DNA of 64,000 nucleotides from Fistulifera solaris (Eukaryota > Bacillariophyta > Bacillariophyceae > Naviculales > Stauroneidaceae), in NCBI GenBank assembly GCA_030295235.1, contig AP026124.1, positions 1,364,001 through 1,428,000 on the forward strand. Direction: 5' to 3'. Positions 41,219 through 52,131 of this stretch are shown piece after piece. Both the position numbers and the translations under genes were made by a program. The notes below the pieces were generated by a model. The model made no database searches and had not been told where the DNA came from. It saw only the letters and a program-made list of their open reading frames with translations. Position 1 is the stretch's first letter; each line of letters opens with the position of its first letter.

Positions 41219-44165
41219 TTAATTTGATGTCTGACTACGCATTAACTGTTGCTCGCGGATCATTTTCCGCTCGTAGTCGTCAAGTTCTTCGTCGTAATCT
41301 GCTCCTCCGTATTCTAATGCATCCATCAATTTGGCTAGAGCGATTATACTGCCCGTCTGTTGCAAATAAAGTACGAAATCAATCTGATTTTGCGGATCCT
41401 CTTCACTTTCCTCATCTTCCACTGGAGCAGACAAAGAAATCTCAGTTTCTTTATTATCTACGATTGCGAATCCGGGTCCCTTGCGGATGTTATTGCTGTT
41501 TTTGTAGTATCTACGACAGCTGCAACTTCAGACGACATATTGTCTTCTTCTGTATTCTCTTCTTTCAAAGCAACTTCGGGATCATTTGTTTGCTTCGCCT
41601 TTTTCTGCTTGAACTTTTTCTTTCTTCTTCTTATTCTTACTTTTCTTGGAATTCTTCTTCTGAGCTGTCTGTTCTTCGCTGGCCGCCCAGAGCTCTTCTT
41701 GATAGTCTAAATGATAAATACGACAATTGCAATTACTGCACACGTGACATTTGCATTCTTCGCAGAAAGAAGCGTCGAAAGTCCGGTGTTTCGAAAAGGA
41801 CATCTTACAGAGAGCGCATGACACAAAGTGTTGCTTCCAAATACGTTCCGCTCGTTTCGTGACCGCACTACTGCTGTGAGAATCTCGAGCATTCTCAATC
41901 AAAGATGCACTCACTAGCGTTGGCGTACGGTTATCTTCGTCATCATCGATTTCTCCTCTTTCGATCTGGTCTTTTCTCAAAGCTTCCCTCGCTTCTTCGA
42001 CCTGCAAAACACGTTCGAGACCTTCGAGTGCCATCATCACCATTGACGCTTCTGACAAAAGCACTCCAAGAACAGCAACACAGCCTTCATCGACCAATAC
42101 TTCAATTTGAGAGTCACTTCCACAGCTGGTTGCATTCAAAACAACCCAGCAAGCCTCACTGCGAACTTCTTGGTCGGTCTTTTGTTTTGAACAATCTCAA
42201 CAAGCGGGCGAATCGCCCCAGAGTCTATGACAGCTTGTATTTGTTCGACAGTACCGGCGGCAATATTCGAAAGCGTCCAACATGCTTCTTTCTGAATTTC
42301 TCTGTTGCTGTGAGTCACAAGTTCCTTTAACCGGGGAACCGCACCACAGTCCAAAATGACTTCGGTGTAGTCCGTCGTCCCTCCATGAGAATCATCGCTG
42401 CATTCCGCACATACTATATTTCCGATGGTTCGCAAGGCGGGCTTTGTCACACGCCAGCTGGGATGAGTGAGTAACTCCACGAGGCGCGGTACTAGTCCTC
42501 GGGCGGGGCCTTGATGGTGTCGCGGGTGGTCACTACCGCCGCGATATGAGAAGAGGGACCGTCGCACAAGTGTGACAGCGTCCAGCACGTATAGCTCAAC
42601 GTTTCCGAGTCTGTAGTGTGCAAAAGTCGTTTCAAAACGGGAAGCAAAATAGACATTTCGATTTCATCTGCGCTCGAATAATCATTAGACTTGCTTCCTG
42701 ACTTATTGTGAGATGACTGCTGAAATATGCCATCAACCAAATTAGAAAGAGTCCAGCTGCCAATTCGCTGTAGCGCGATGTTCTTAGGGTGTAACTCCAA
42801 GCATCTCAGCAATTGATTAATAACTCCAGCCGCCAAGATGACATCCCGAGCAGAAACAGATTTGTCCCTAGTGTCTAGTGCATTATTGTTCGATGAACCA
42901 CCGCTCGACGACCCACCTGGTGAGTCCCCTGCAGCAATACTTCCAAGAATCCACATGGCTTGTTCGTAGACTTCCTTACTCGGGCTAGAAAGAAGCGATA
43001 TTAGGGTAGGGATGGCGTCTGCGTGTCGAAGCAGCAAGTGTTGCGAGCTGGCCGATAACTGTTGCGGAAAAGAAGGCCCTCCAGAGGAATTGCTGACTGG
43101 TGTCGGAGGAGGAAGAAAAGCGTTGCTCGGGACACTGCTATGCGCTCCTCCCGGCGGCGGGGCAAGCGATGTAAAGTTTATGGCACCCGTTGACGCAAGT
43201 CCATTCGCGTTAGATCCGTTAGAAAATAAAGGTGCCGGAGGCATTGGTGGAAGCGACCAAGAATGAGACTTGCTCGCCTTGCTATTATCACCGCTGGCTG
43301 AAGCGCTCTTTTTCTGGCTGTTTGCTTTTGCATTGTTGGAAAGATCCCAATTGTTTTGCTGTGTAGAGTTTTGAAAGGCACTTTGAATTGTGGACGTTAA
43401 ACTAGCATCAAACGCTGCAACAGCTTCAGGCGACAAAGTCTGAGAAAAAGAAAGAGGTGGAAATGGAACAGAACCAGGAGCAGGAGCAATAAGGCCAGGG
43501 TAGGAGTATTTGGATGGTGCAAACTTGTTGGCCGCCTCGAGTGCTTCCTGAATGGTTGGAGTGTTTCCGCCCCCAATACCACCATTCTTGACGGCTGACA
43601 CCGCAGCCTGTGCCGCCGCCGCGACTGCTGAAGATTGTTGTGCCGTATGCTGGAAATAAGACTGTTGCGCGCACACTTCAGCGATATTTGTCAAAGCTAA
43701 TAAAGATTCCACCTGAACGGCAGGGCGATCGTGCAAATTAAGCCACGAAAGAATAAGAGGAATCCAGTTCTTTTGTTGAGCAACATACAGCAGCTCTTTA
43801 TTAGAAGGAAGTAACTAGAAGAACGCGGAACAGTCAGACTTTGCGATGCAGTAATGGTGCACGATTCAACACCCCGTTCGTACCTCTCTTAGTTTACGGC
43901 AGGTCGCCATTTGTAAATCGACAATGTTTTCCTCAGACGACAGCGATAAGTTCCCATATTGCATATCCAATGAAATGTTCGACACGTCGCCCGTTTTCTC
44001 TTTTTGAGCAATAATAAATTCCCGAAGTTCCTTTGCTAAACGCCGAGCCCCTGAGGCAATCTCCTCGGAAGAAGTAATGCTTTCTTTCGCAGCGTGGGCA
44101 TCGCCGTCTACTGCCAACTTCTTTCTCGCGGGCGGGCCTGCACTCTCGTTACCGTCTGTCATCAT
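41219..44165 (-). CDS. Importin alpha with Cys-rich C-terminal extension, several frame breaks
   Basis: Exon 1 is 44165-43884, a 69-bp intron follows, exon 2 is 43814-41219. ARM repeats are clear: RPAVQVESLLALTNIAE, HADAIPTLISLLSSPSKEVY, EQAMWILGSIAAGDS, RIGSWTLSNLVDG, SLSYTCW-type TLSYTCWTLSHLCDG, VTKPALRTIGNIV and KEACWTLSNIAAGT. The tryptophan/asparagine pattern that binds NLS peptides is present. One-base losses are inferred at 42505-42508 (G4), 42180-42183 (T4) and 41499-41503 (T5), and a one-base gain at 41615-41619 (T5). After ARM 10 comes a Cys cluster, FVSCALCKMSF then FCEECKCHVCSNCNCR, followed by a Lys-rich and then acidic tail. The IBB is weak, lacking a dense Arg/Lys run. A long Gly/Ser/Pro insert lies between ARM repeats 1 and 2. 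The family carries NLS cargo through the nuclear pore with importin beta. Confidence 0.82.
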
Positions 44166-44583
44166 AACTTCTCCGAAAAAAAGGAGATCGTTGTGCAAGA
44201 AACAAGCTGGTGATTGCTAACGGAGTATATGGTGGTTTTATTCGTAAAAAGAAACAGCGAAACAGACGCGGATGCGGGGGGATGAACATCGCATCGCCAT
44301 CGCGCCCGCTGGAAGTATGCAATACCGCTAAGATGACTCGCGTGAATGTTCTCATAACAAAAAATACAAAAGTAATACCGTTACGATGATGACTAACAGG
44401 TGCTCGTGCTCGGTGCTCGCCCATTTTGCTCGCGAGGGTTCGCCCGCCACAATAACGCCTGCTGTAAACACGCAATGAAACAGCTTCGTCGCGGAAACTC
44501 TCAAAGCTTTTCACGAACAAGACAAATAGACTGTGGACAAGAACACTTACTGTCTATCTTGAAACAAGGGTCTATTATCAATA
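44166..44583. other. Divergent promoter region, importin alpha / CSN2
   Basis: About 420 bp. ACGGAGTA (reverse of TACTCCGT) at 44220-44227 lies 55 bp from the importin start. No gene is supported. Confidence 0.45.
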
Positions 44584-46113
44584 ATGTCCGACGAAGAAGA
44601 TTATGAATACGAATACGACGAAGATGACGACGCCATGGAAGACCAGCCCGATTTCGAATACACGGACGAAGAAGAGGAACAAGACGATGGCCAAGTTGCG
44701 CTGGAAAACCTCTACTATAACGCCAAGGGTATGCGAGATACAGATGCTGCCGAAGCTATACGAGCATTTGAGGACGTAATCGTGCAAGAACGCAAACAAG
44801 GTGGCGAAGATGCGTTTGGTCCCTGGTCCTTCAAAGCGATCAAGCAATTGGTGAAATTGCATTTACGTTCAAATGACGACATTGAAAAGACACGCAAACT
44901 CTATTCGCGACTTCTGGAATGCATTTCAACAGGAAAGGATATCAGCCCGAACGCTGTGGAGAAAGGAATCAACGGTATGCTAGAGAGAGTGGCTTCTCTG
45001 TATCAAACCAGCAAAGCCTCGATGGGTCCTTCCACAGCTCAAACGCTGGCAGTTGCTGTTTACGACGATACGCTACAACTGTTTCATCCAGATACAGGGT
45101 CGTGTAAAAACGAGCGATTGTGGTTCAAAGCTAATCTGAAGTACGGGCAACTTTTATTCGAAATGAACGAAACGGGAAAGCTTCAAAAAGTGTTGAAGGA
45201 TGTTACGCTCCATCAACAAGGAAACGAAAGTACGGCTACCAGCAGCTCGTCAACACAGACTATGGAGATCTACGCACTCCAGATTCAGCTCTATTCTCGT
45301 CAGAAAGATCATAAACGTCTCCGCGAAACCTTTCGTAAGGCCATGGCCGTCCGCGGTGGCATTCCTCATCCTCGTACGTTGGCTCTAATGCAAGAGCTTG
45401 GTGGAAAGATGCACATGGCAGCGCGAGAGTATGAAGCCGCAGGCAAAACATTCTTCCAGGCCTTTAAATCGTACGACGAGGCCGGCGACCCGAGTCGCTT
45501 GCGCTGTTTGAAGTATTTGGTCATGGCGAGCATGCTTCATGCTAGCTCGATCAATCCCTTCGACTCTCAAGAGGCTCGTCCGTATCGCGATGATCCCGAA
45601 ATTCTTGCCATGACCAACTTAGTACAAGCATTTCACAACAATCAAATTCAATCGTTTGAGAAGATTTTGCGACAGAACCAGGGGCGCATCATGGAAGACG
45701 AATTTATTCGAGAACATATTGAAGACTTGCTTCGAACGATTCGTACGCAGGTACTTCGTCGAGTGATTCAACCTTACAAACGGATAACTTTGAAAGCCAT
45801 TGCGCACGAACTTAATGACATTCCAGTTTCGGACGTGGAGAGTCTTCTCGTTGGACTTATTCTTGACGGCCTACTCGATGGTCGTATCGACAAAGTGGAT
45901 GGCATACTTATCAAAAACGCGAATGCCGGGTCCGCTGGCTTGGGTTCTACCGTAGTTTCACCGCGGTCGGGCGATGGAGGAGCTGCGGATTGCAGTGAGG
46001 AGGCGTGCTGCGCCGATATGCAGACTATGATCGATTCGCTCGAGCGTTTGTCGACCCATATTACGAGTGTCAAGACCAAAGATAGACGGCAGATGCGAAG
46101 CGTTGTTGCATAA
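44584..46113 (+). CDS. CSN2: COP9 signalosome subunit 2
   Basis: Single-exon 509-residue protein. The N-terminus MSDEEDYEYEYDEDDD is the acidic leader typical of CSN2. Family stretches are FEYTDEEEEQDDGQVALENL, YYNAKG, FGPWSFKAIKQLVKL, GKMHMAAREYEAAGKTFFQAF, FDSQEARPYRDDPEILAMTN, HNNQIQSFEKILRQNQGRIM and a PCI/winged-helix end (IQPYKRITLKAIAHEL). CSN2 is part of the COP9 signalosome that removes Nedd8 from cullin-RING ligases; in humans it contacts the cullin directly. The ~40-residue tail after the PCI domain is Gly/Ser-rich with a few Cys and is not conserved. Confidence 0.95.
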   Translation: MSDEEDYEYEYDEDDDAMEDQPDFEYTDEEEEQDDGQVALENLYYNAKGMRDTDAAEAIRAFEDVIVQERKQGGEDAFGPWSFKAIKQLVKLHLRSNDDIEKTRKLYSRLLECISTGKDISPNAVEKGINGMLERVASLYQTSKASMGPSTAQTLAVAVYDDTLQLFHPDTGSCKNERLWFKANLKYGQLLFEMNETGKLQKVLKDVTLHQQGNESTATSSSSTQTMEIYALQIQLYSRQKDHKRLRETFRKAMAVRGGIPHPRTLALMQELGGKMHMAAREYEAAGKTFFQAFKSYDEAGDPSRLRCLKYLVMASMLHASSINPFDSQEARPYRDDPEILAMTNLVQAFHNNQIQSFEKILRQNQGRIMEDEFIREHIEDLLRTIRTQVLRRVIQPYKRITLKAIAHELNDIPVSDVESLLVGLILDGLLDGRIDKVDGILIKNANAGSAGLGSTVVSPRSGDGGAADCSEEACCADMQTMIDSLERLSTHITSVKTKDRRQMRSVVA

Positions 46114-46891
46114 CCTGAGGCAATATCACCGTTTGCACCAATGTTTACTATGTACTAGGTTTCGGTCGTTTTGTGTTCTCTGACTGAAAGCGTCTCTTTT
46201 TAGTTTTCAAACGTTTTCTACCACCAGGTTGGATTTTAAGGTTGCGGTGATATCATACAAAAAATCAGGGAAATCATACGATGAACTATCTCCGAAAGAT
46301 ATCGAATGGTTTCACTCTTTTGAAAACAAACATTTGCGATCAACTGCAAGATGATTGTCGTCGATAATCGTCCCGATGTTTTCACGTCGGATTTTACTAT
46401 AGGCTCGAGTGTTGTCTGTTTTCTGCCAGGACTGGATTTCATTCATGAGACATGGGATGCTTTGCTCGCTTTCGTGTTTCTCGCTTACGCGATGGCTAAA
46501 AGAATTTTTGTAAGCGACTGATTTCAATATCAAATGGTCTCGTTTTCATAGTAGCACGCATTTGCAATCAGCCACTCGATCAGTGGCGTCGATGATCGGT
46601 CAAATTTCTTGACTTCGTATTTAAATATAGCCCTGGGTGTAGACGGAGTCTTGCCAAGACTTTTAATTTCTCGCACGACGACGCCGCAAAATTGCAAATT
46701 CGTCATTTGAAAAGGTTTACCAGGTACTTTCGCTGTTACAAGGAAGTGTTCTGAGTACGTTCCAGAAATTCTGGGCACGGTGTTTTGGAGTCCTACAGAA
46801 AATCCGTGATTGTTCCAGAAACTCTGGAAACAGTTGTTTTGGATCATACAGATATTCCCCCGGCTTACCTGTTATTAATACTTTCAACAAA
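46114..46891. other. Spacer between CSN2 and TMEM53 genes, with repeat copies
   Basis: About 780 bp. It holds one CCAGGACTGGATTTCATTCATGAG palindrome (46427-46449) and part of the CCAGAAATTCTGG array (46755-46860). No gene is supported. Confidence 0.5.
46755..46860. repeat. CCAGAAATTCTGG / ACAGAAAATCC repeat array
   Basis: Two ~52-bp units beginning GTTCCAGAAATTCTGG and GTTCCAGAAACTCTGG, each followed by a GTGTTTTGGA/TTGTTTTGGA stretch and an ACAGA(A/T)A half-site. This matches the units at 52461-52650. Confidence 0.75.
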
Positions 46892-47761
46892 ATGAAGCAT
46901 GCACTATTACGTCCGGTTCAAGCTAGTGAGCGCCTCGTTGTCATCGCGGGATGGCTCGGATCTCAGCCAAAACAGTTGCGGCGTTACGAAGAACTCTATG
47001 AACATTTGGGTTTTCAAACGCACAGCCGAATTGCAACCCCATCGATGATAGTCAAAACATGTTTAGATTCTACATCAAAAGTTCATATTCCAACAAACTG
47101 GCCGCTTTTGCGAAATGATCATTCGCTAGGTTCTGTTGAAGACTTGGCCTGGGATATATTAGCACGCGTTCATGAAACGCAATCGAAGTGCGTTATTTTT
47201 CATGTTCTGTCAAACGGCGGATGTTTTGTTTGGGAGCATATTCGCCTCATCCTGGGAGCTATCCACAATGTTCCTAACAGTGACTCGGTGCGACCGATTC
47301 TGACCAGCATTCAAAAGTCACTTTGCGGCGTTGTATTTGACTCTTGTCCTGCTACCGACGTCGCCTGTATCGATCGAGCGTTGGAGTATTGTTCCGAAAC
47401 CGAGCAAGCCGATGTTTTGCGCGCGTTTAGACAAGATTCTCTGTCTTTTCTAAGAAGCGATCGCAGTCAACATCTTTTGAATGCCCGCTCGACGGTCTAT
47501 GTGGATCGGTTGGGGAATGATGATTGGGCCCTCCCTCAGCTTTATCTGTACAGTGAAAGTGATCACTTGGCTACGGCACCTGGTATAGATACACTGGTTG
47601 ACCGTAGAAGAGATCTGCTTGGGAAACATCTGATCTGGAAGCGACGATGGAAGAATTCTCCCCACGTTTCTCATATTCGTGAGCATCAATCCGATTACAA
47701 GGATGCTGTGGACAGTTTTGTAAATTTTTGCTTACAAGACGACCCCAAATCATCGCTCTAA
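46892..47761 (+). CDS. TMEM53/DUF829 alpha-beta hydrolase-like protein
   Basis: Single-exon 289-residue protein, ATG at 46892. DUF829 landmarks are LVVIAGWLGSQPKQLRRYEE with a Y-x-x-L-Y, FHVLSNGGCFVWEHI (nucleophile-elbow-like S-N-G-G), YLYSESDHLA with GIDTLV, and HVSHIREHQSDYK. The fold is a hydrolase, but no enzymatic activity is established for the family. In humans TMEM53 is a nuclear-envelope protein. No clear membrane helix is visible in this protein, so location is open. Confidence 0.8.
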   Translation: MKHALLRPVQASERLVVIAGWLGSQPKQLRRYEELYEHLGFQTHSRIATPSMIVKTCLDSTSKVHIPTNWPLLRNDHSLGSVEDLAWDILARVHETQSKCVIFHVLSNGGCFVWEHIRLILGAIHNVPNSDSVRPILTSIQKSLCGVVFDSCPATDVACIDRALEYCSETEQADVLRAFRQDSLSFLRSDRSQHLLNARSTVYVDRLGNDDWALPQLYLYSESDHLATAPGIDTLVDRRRDLLGKHLIWKRRWKNSPHVSHIREHQSDYKDAVDSFVNFCLQDDPKSSL

Positions 47762-47843
47762 ATATAGTCGATGTATAAGCCGTGTTTACTTTAATAGAAT
47801 CAATTCGATAAATTAGGTAAGGCTCGTGGTATTGTACAATTGT

Positions 47844-48713
47844 CTAGATAGCAAACTTGAAGTGATCGTCCAAGCCTGTCGTGTAAATTGTACCATCACC
47901 GGAAAGTTGATCGATGACTTGACGAATTTCGTGTTCCTGAAATCGACCCCGAAAGTGTGCTTGAATTTTTGCGACACTGATTCCATTCTCAAACTTTTCA
48001 CTCTCGATTTGCATGTAATCTTCAATGGCTTTGCTAACGGGGTTTCCGACCGAACCCATTCCAGCTGCCGACAAAGCAGGTCCTCTCATCATGGGTCCGC
48101 CTTGGAACCCAATGCCGCTCATCGTGGCTTGTGGCGCTACATACTGGGACTTTCGTTTCGCTGATTCAGCCGTGTAGACGACGTCCAGCATGTGATGGGT
48201 CAACTCATTGCCGTTCGAAATAGGGCGAATACTTTCCGCGAGGATCATGAACTGACCATCGTAGTCCTTCACTTGCCCCACAACTTTGACATAAATGTGA
48301 TCGCGTTTTGTTTGTTCACGGAGTTCGGCCATTGCCGAGCATTCGTCCTGGTTAATCCATTGCTTGACGGTGAGAAGGCCAGTCCCATCTTCCACTTGAT
48401 ACATCATATTGACACTGGACTCTTCGACACTGCGAACCGCAGCCACCAGCTTGACGTGATAGAGCTTTCTTCCGTCTTCTAATAGCAGTCCTCCGCCTTC
48501 ACCGTTTGGGTCGGATTTTGAAGTTAAGATCATCCGGATAGTCACCGGCTGACAACTTTGCTCATCGTAGCTAGGTCTCGCCTTCCCTCCTCCTCCGCCG
48601 CCACCTGAGTTGGGAGGCGAGTAATTGTCTCCGAATCCTCCTCCGCCAGAGTTAGATCCACCAAAACCTCCACCGAATCCTCCACCAAAACCGCCGCCTC
48701 CTTGATAATCCAT
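47844..48713 (-). CDS. RPA2: Replication protein A 32-kDa subunit
   Basis: Single-exon 289-residue protein. The N-terminus is Gly-rich (MDYQGGGGFGGGFGG) as in many RPA2 proteins and leads into the OB fold: QPVTIRMILTS, LYHVKLVAAVRSVEES, YQVEDGTGLLTVKQW and HIYVKVVGQVKDYDGQFMIL. The C-terminal winged helix is recognisable in IQAHFRGRFQEHEIRQVIDQ, then LSGDGTIYTTGLDDHFKFA. RPA2 binds single-stranded DNA with RPA1 and RPA3 in replication and repair; the winged helix docks repair proteins. Divergent from REEP over about 570 bp and tail-to-tail with TMEM53 (82-bp gap). Confidence 0.93.
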   Translation of the reverse strand: MDYQGGGGFGGGFGGGFGGSNSGGGGFGDNYSPPNSGGGGGGGKARPSYDEQSCQPVTIRMILTSKSDPNGEGGGLLLEDGRKLYHVKLVAAVRSVEESSVNMMYQVEDGTGLLTVKQWINQDECSAMAELREQTKRDHIYVKVVGQVKDYDGQFMILAESIRPISNGNELTHHMLDVVYTAESAKRKSQYVAPQATMSGIGFQGGPMMRGPALSAAGMGSVGNPVSKAIEDYMQIESEKFENGISVAKIQAHFRGRFQEHEIRQVIDQLSGDGTIYTTGLDDHFKFAI

Positions 48714-49281
48714 TCCTTACAACAGAAGAAAGCATCATTTGTGGTAACTGAGAACGCCTGAAGCATTGACGAAAGCATTTAGTCGTACGATGCCTTCTAC
48801 TTACCGTAATTCATTCTGCTGTGATTATAAGTGTGTTATTTAACGAAGAATACTAGTTGATGTCAATAGCACAGGCAACAAGACACTGTTCATTCGCATG
48901 GGCACAAATAATTATCGATTGATGCGAGTTGCGATGCATTTGCCAAATTTGCCACCCATCGCGAGAAGCGACAGGGCTGGATACCGTGATCGCACGCCGG
49001 GCAGCCTTTTCGCGCTCCTTCCTCATTTACTCGTGAGTATCAGACCGATATTCTGCAAAGCAACGGAAACAAACATGGTTTCACACGTCATTACTGGACT
49101 CTCTGCGACATCACTTTGGAGGGAGGGACGAGAAATTTCTCACTGTGGGTGAGAGGAATTCTTTCGTGCTTCTGTGGAGTAGGAGAGAGAGAGCGAGCGC
49201 AGATCCCATTCGTTGCCATCTCGCGCACCTATAGACGACATTACATCAAGCATACTTGTAAGCTGAAAGCCATTGCAAACC
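48714..49281. other. Divergent promoter region, RPA2 / REEP
   Basis: 568 bp; no supported gene or repeat. Confidence 0.4.
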
Positions 49282-50044
49282 ATGGATATCGTTCAAAAAC
49301 AACTCAAAGTCGTCAGGACACGTTTGGACAAGTATCCCGTCTTTCAAGAAGTCGAGGTAAGCAACGAATGACGAACTCGTCTCTATGCGCTAAAGTTTGC
49401 GGCGTTCCCATTCTCGAATATGCCTCTGGTTCGTTCGCGACGACATTCGAATTGCTCTACTAGTCCTTTTCGTTCGTGGGTTGCTTCAAGATGCTGACGT
49501 TGAACATCATCTTGCTCGTCACTCACTTAGTTATGATCACCGCTTCGCTTAGGATAAAACCGGCGCACCCAAAGAAATCGTCGCACTCGGTTTGGCGGTA
49601 GTCCTCGGCGTGGCCATCATTTTCGGTATGGGCGTGGGATCTTTGTCCAGTCTGGTTGGATTCTGCTACCCCGCTTTCAAGTCGTTTCAAGCGATCGAAA
49701 CGAAACACAAAGGAGACGACACACAATGGTTGGTATACTGGGTCATCTTCGCCTTCTTCTCCATCATGGAGACCTTTGTCGATCTATTGTTGTACTGGAT
49801 TCCATTCTACTACGCCTTCAAGTTGGCGTTCCTTCTCTGGGCGATGATGCCGCAAACCAAGGGTGCCAAGTATCTCTACGATACATTCTTGAAGGATCTT
49901 CTCAAGAAGAACGAGTCGAAGATTGATGCGGCTTTGGCGGAAGCGAAAAAGCATGCAGGAGCCATGGGATCGGAATTCGCGAGCGCTACATCGGAGGTCG
50001 CCACTGCTGTATCCGCAGCTGTCAAAGGAGACAAGAAGGAGTAA
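49282..50044 (+). CDS. REEP/Yop1/DP1-family ER-shaping protein
   Basis: Exons 49282-49356 and 49553-50044 with a 196-bp intron; 188 residues. The TB2/DP1/HVA22 domain is clear: IVALGLAVVLGVAIIFGMGV, LVGFCYPAFKSFQAIETKH, DDTQWLVYWVIFAFFSIMET, WIPFYYAFKLAFLLWAMMPQ and KYLYDTFLKDLL. The two hydrophobic hairpins are the membrane-bending part. Yop1/REEP5 proteins shape tubular ER, and REEP1-4 link ER to microtubules; the short C-terminal Ala/Lys helix suggests the Yop1/REEP5 class. Exon 1 encodes a helical amphipathic start, MDIVQKQLKVVRTRLDKYPV. Confidence 0.92.
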
Positions 50045-50927
50045 CCCATGGCGAAGGGCGAATCTAGTCGATGTTTGCATAGCTTTCGGTGTTGCTTTCT
50101 AAAACTGTCATTGTGAGCTGGATGACTATTTATTGATGCATAGAAAGCCGCATATAATGGATGAATTTGTAAGACCGTTTCACATGTTCTAAAATCGTTT
50201 CTTTTCAAGTAATCAAAAGTTGACATGAAAGCGAGTGACTTTGTTGTGTTGTGAGATAGGTAGGCTGAATTCGCCTGTAGTCTTCATAGAAGCGATCGGT
50301 GTGTTCAAGACTCTAGACTACCAATACCTCTTTGATGGTGCATGTTGTTTTCATTAGGGGTGTCGTCCCCTAGGGTTGAGCACTAACCGGTACGTCCTAC
50401 CTTATTATTTGTAGATAGTCGCGGAACATCGAATATCAATTTTGATCATCTGAGATAGTCGTTAAACACCGAATGCAATCGTTTGACCTAGTCTTTTGTC
50501 TCTAGTTTGGTTGGTTGGCTGGTCTTCGTTATTCGTGAGGGGTTCTCATCTTTCCGTAAGGTTAGAGTTGATGATCGTTAGACTTGTAAAGGGACGGATT
50601 TCACGTACGGAATACATTTTTGTCCATAGTACTCTCGTGACTCGTGAGAGTCTAGAACGATTGCCGGAACGATAAAAAGTGGTTACTGTTGTTAACAGCT
50701 ACGACAAGGAATAGTTGTCATGTGGGATTCGACTTGACCGTTGCAATTAGTCACTCCAACGTCGTTTTAATGCCGTAGGACTTGTACGAGAAGCTACGGT
50801 CGCGTGGGCACTACACGTCGTTTGAGGACCAAAATCAACCGATCCCATGACAAGCAAGCAAGAGGCATCGACGTCAATGGTGCCTTGCGTAGTCATTAAG
50901 TAGTCTTATTCAAGCAAAGCAACAATC
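50045..50927. other. Spacer after REEP, with a short degenerate repeat
   Basis: About 880 bp without a gene. A word of the form GATAGTCG(C/T)(G/T)(G/A)AACA(T/C)CGAAT occurs at 50414-50434 and again at 50454-50474 as an imperfect tandem pair. No RNA gene is recognised. Confidence 0.45.
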
Positions 50928-52131
50928 ATGTCTTCTGGAGGACCTTACGGTCGTCAAGGCTACCAATCGAATCCCAGCGGATATGGTGCTGGCGGAGGGT
51001 ACGGAGCTCCGACCGGTGGGGGTTACATGGCGCCGCAGTATGGCGCAGGCTACGGAGGCGGTGCTTCTTATTCTGCTCCAACATCTCAGGGATCTTATGG
51101 AGGCGATTTTGGGGCTTATAATGCTCAAGAATCTAATGTGAGTATTTTGTCGATCGGCAAATGTAACCTTTAGCTGTTGAAATTGTCAGAGTAGCGCTGA
51201 TGTGATGGGTTGCGCTGAATATATTCTCACTCTTGCTAATTCTTACTTCACAAGGACGGAGGTGATGAAAAGGCAAAGACCGGTAAAAAGAGCTTTGCTA
51301 TTCACGCACTTAATAAGAATGTCTACATGTGGGCAGGTTTCTTCACAGCGTCGCTATTCGTTTACTTTTTACTCTCGGGAGGAGACTTTTCCTTCTTGAT
51401 GACCTACGGTGCCATGGCTCGAATGTTTGGATTTGGAATCCTCATTGTAAAGACATATAAAAGTCAGCGAGCCACAGGGGTGTCGGTCAAGTCGTTGCAG
51501 CTTTATTGCTTAGTGTTCTTTTTTCGCTTAACTTCAATTATCCGACACGAGGGTTACTTGCCTTACGATAAATCAGGGGGATTGGCTGTATCATCTCATT
51601 GAAATCATGTCACTGATTTTCACTTCGGCGGCTCTTTACGGATGCATGGTTCCTTTCAAGGGAACTTACCAGGCTGATATGGACCGGTTCGGCGAATTTA
51701 ATGTTCCACCAGGAGCTGGTGCGGTCTACATCGCTGTGCCTGTATTGATCATCTCAATTTTCATTCACCCCAACCTCAATGCCGATTTCCTCAGTGATAC
51801 AGCGTGGACCTATGCTATGTACCTTGAGTCGATGGCGCTGATCCCTCAGCTTTACATGTTTCAGAAGCAAACTTCGGGAGTTGTCGAGTTGCTGACAGCT
51901 CACTTTGTTGCGGCTCTTGGTTTCGGACGTTTAATGGAATTTCTGTTCTGGATCTACAGCTATCATGAGTTGGCGAGTAGCTCCGGTTCTCGGCTGCCCG
52001 GATATCTGGCTCTCTTCTCGCAATTCGTACAGCTCGTTTTGATGATCGACTTCTTCTGGTACTACTATATGGCGGTGAAGAACGCCACCCCACTGGTTCT
52101 CCCACAGCATTCTGGGATGGGCATGGTTTAA
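50928..52131 (+). CDS. ERD2-like (KDEL-receptor family) membrane protein with Gly/Tyr-rich N-terminus
   Basis: Exons 50928-51137 and 51255-52131; intron 117 bp. One extra base in GGGGG at 51576-51580 is needed: the corrected join reads YDKSGDWLYHLIEIMSLIF. The first ~70 residues are a Gly/Tyr/Ser-rich low-complexity tail (GYGAGGGYGAPTGGGY) not found in standard KDEL receptors. Then come seven likely membrane helices: YMWAGFFTASLFVYFLLSGG, TGVSVKSLQLYCLVFFFRLT, GAVYIAVPVLIISIFIHP, YAMYLESMALIPQLYMFQKQ, EFLFWIYSYHELA and LVLMIDFFWYYYMAVK. The VSxKS(L/Q)xLY and SVALxPQLxM(F/L)QK features are those of the ERD2 family. Retrieval of ER proteins from the Golgi is the family role. The tail makes an ERD2-like paralogue more likely than the core receptor. 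Confidence 0.8.

Noticed and set aside
40672-41862. 396-residue + strand frame across metallopeptidase and importin ends
   Set aside because: Overlaps the metallopeptidase in another frame and is antisense to importin; the true frames there show conserved motifs.
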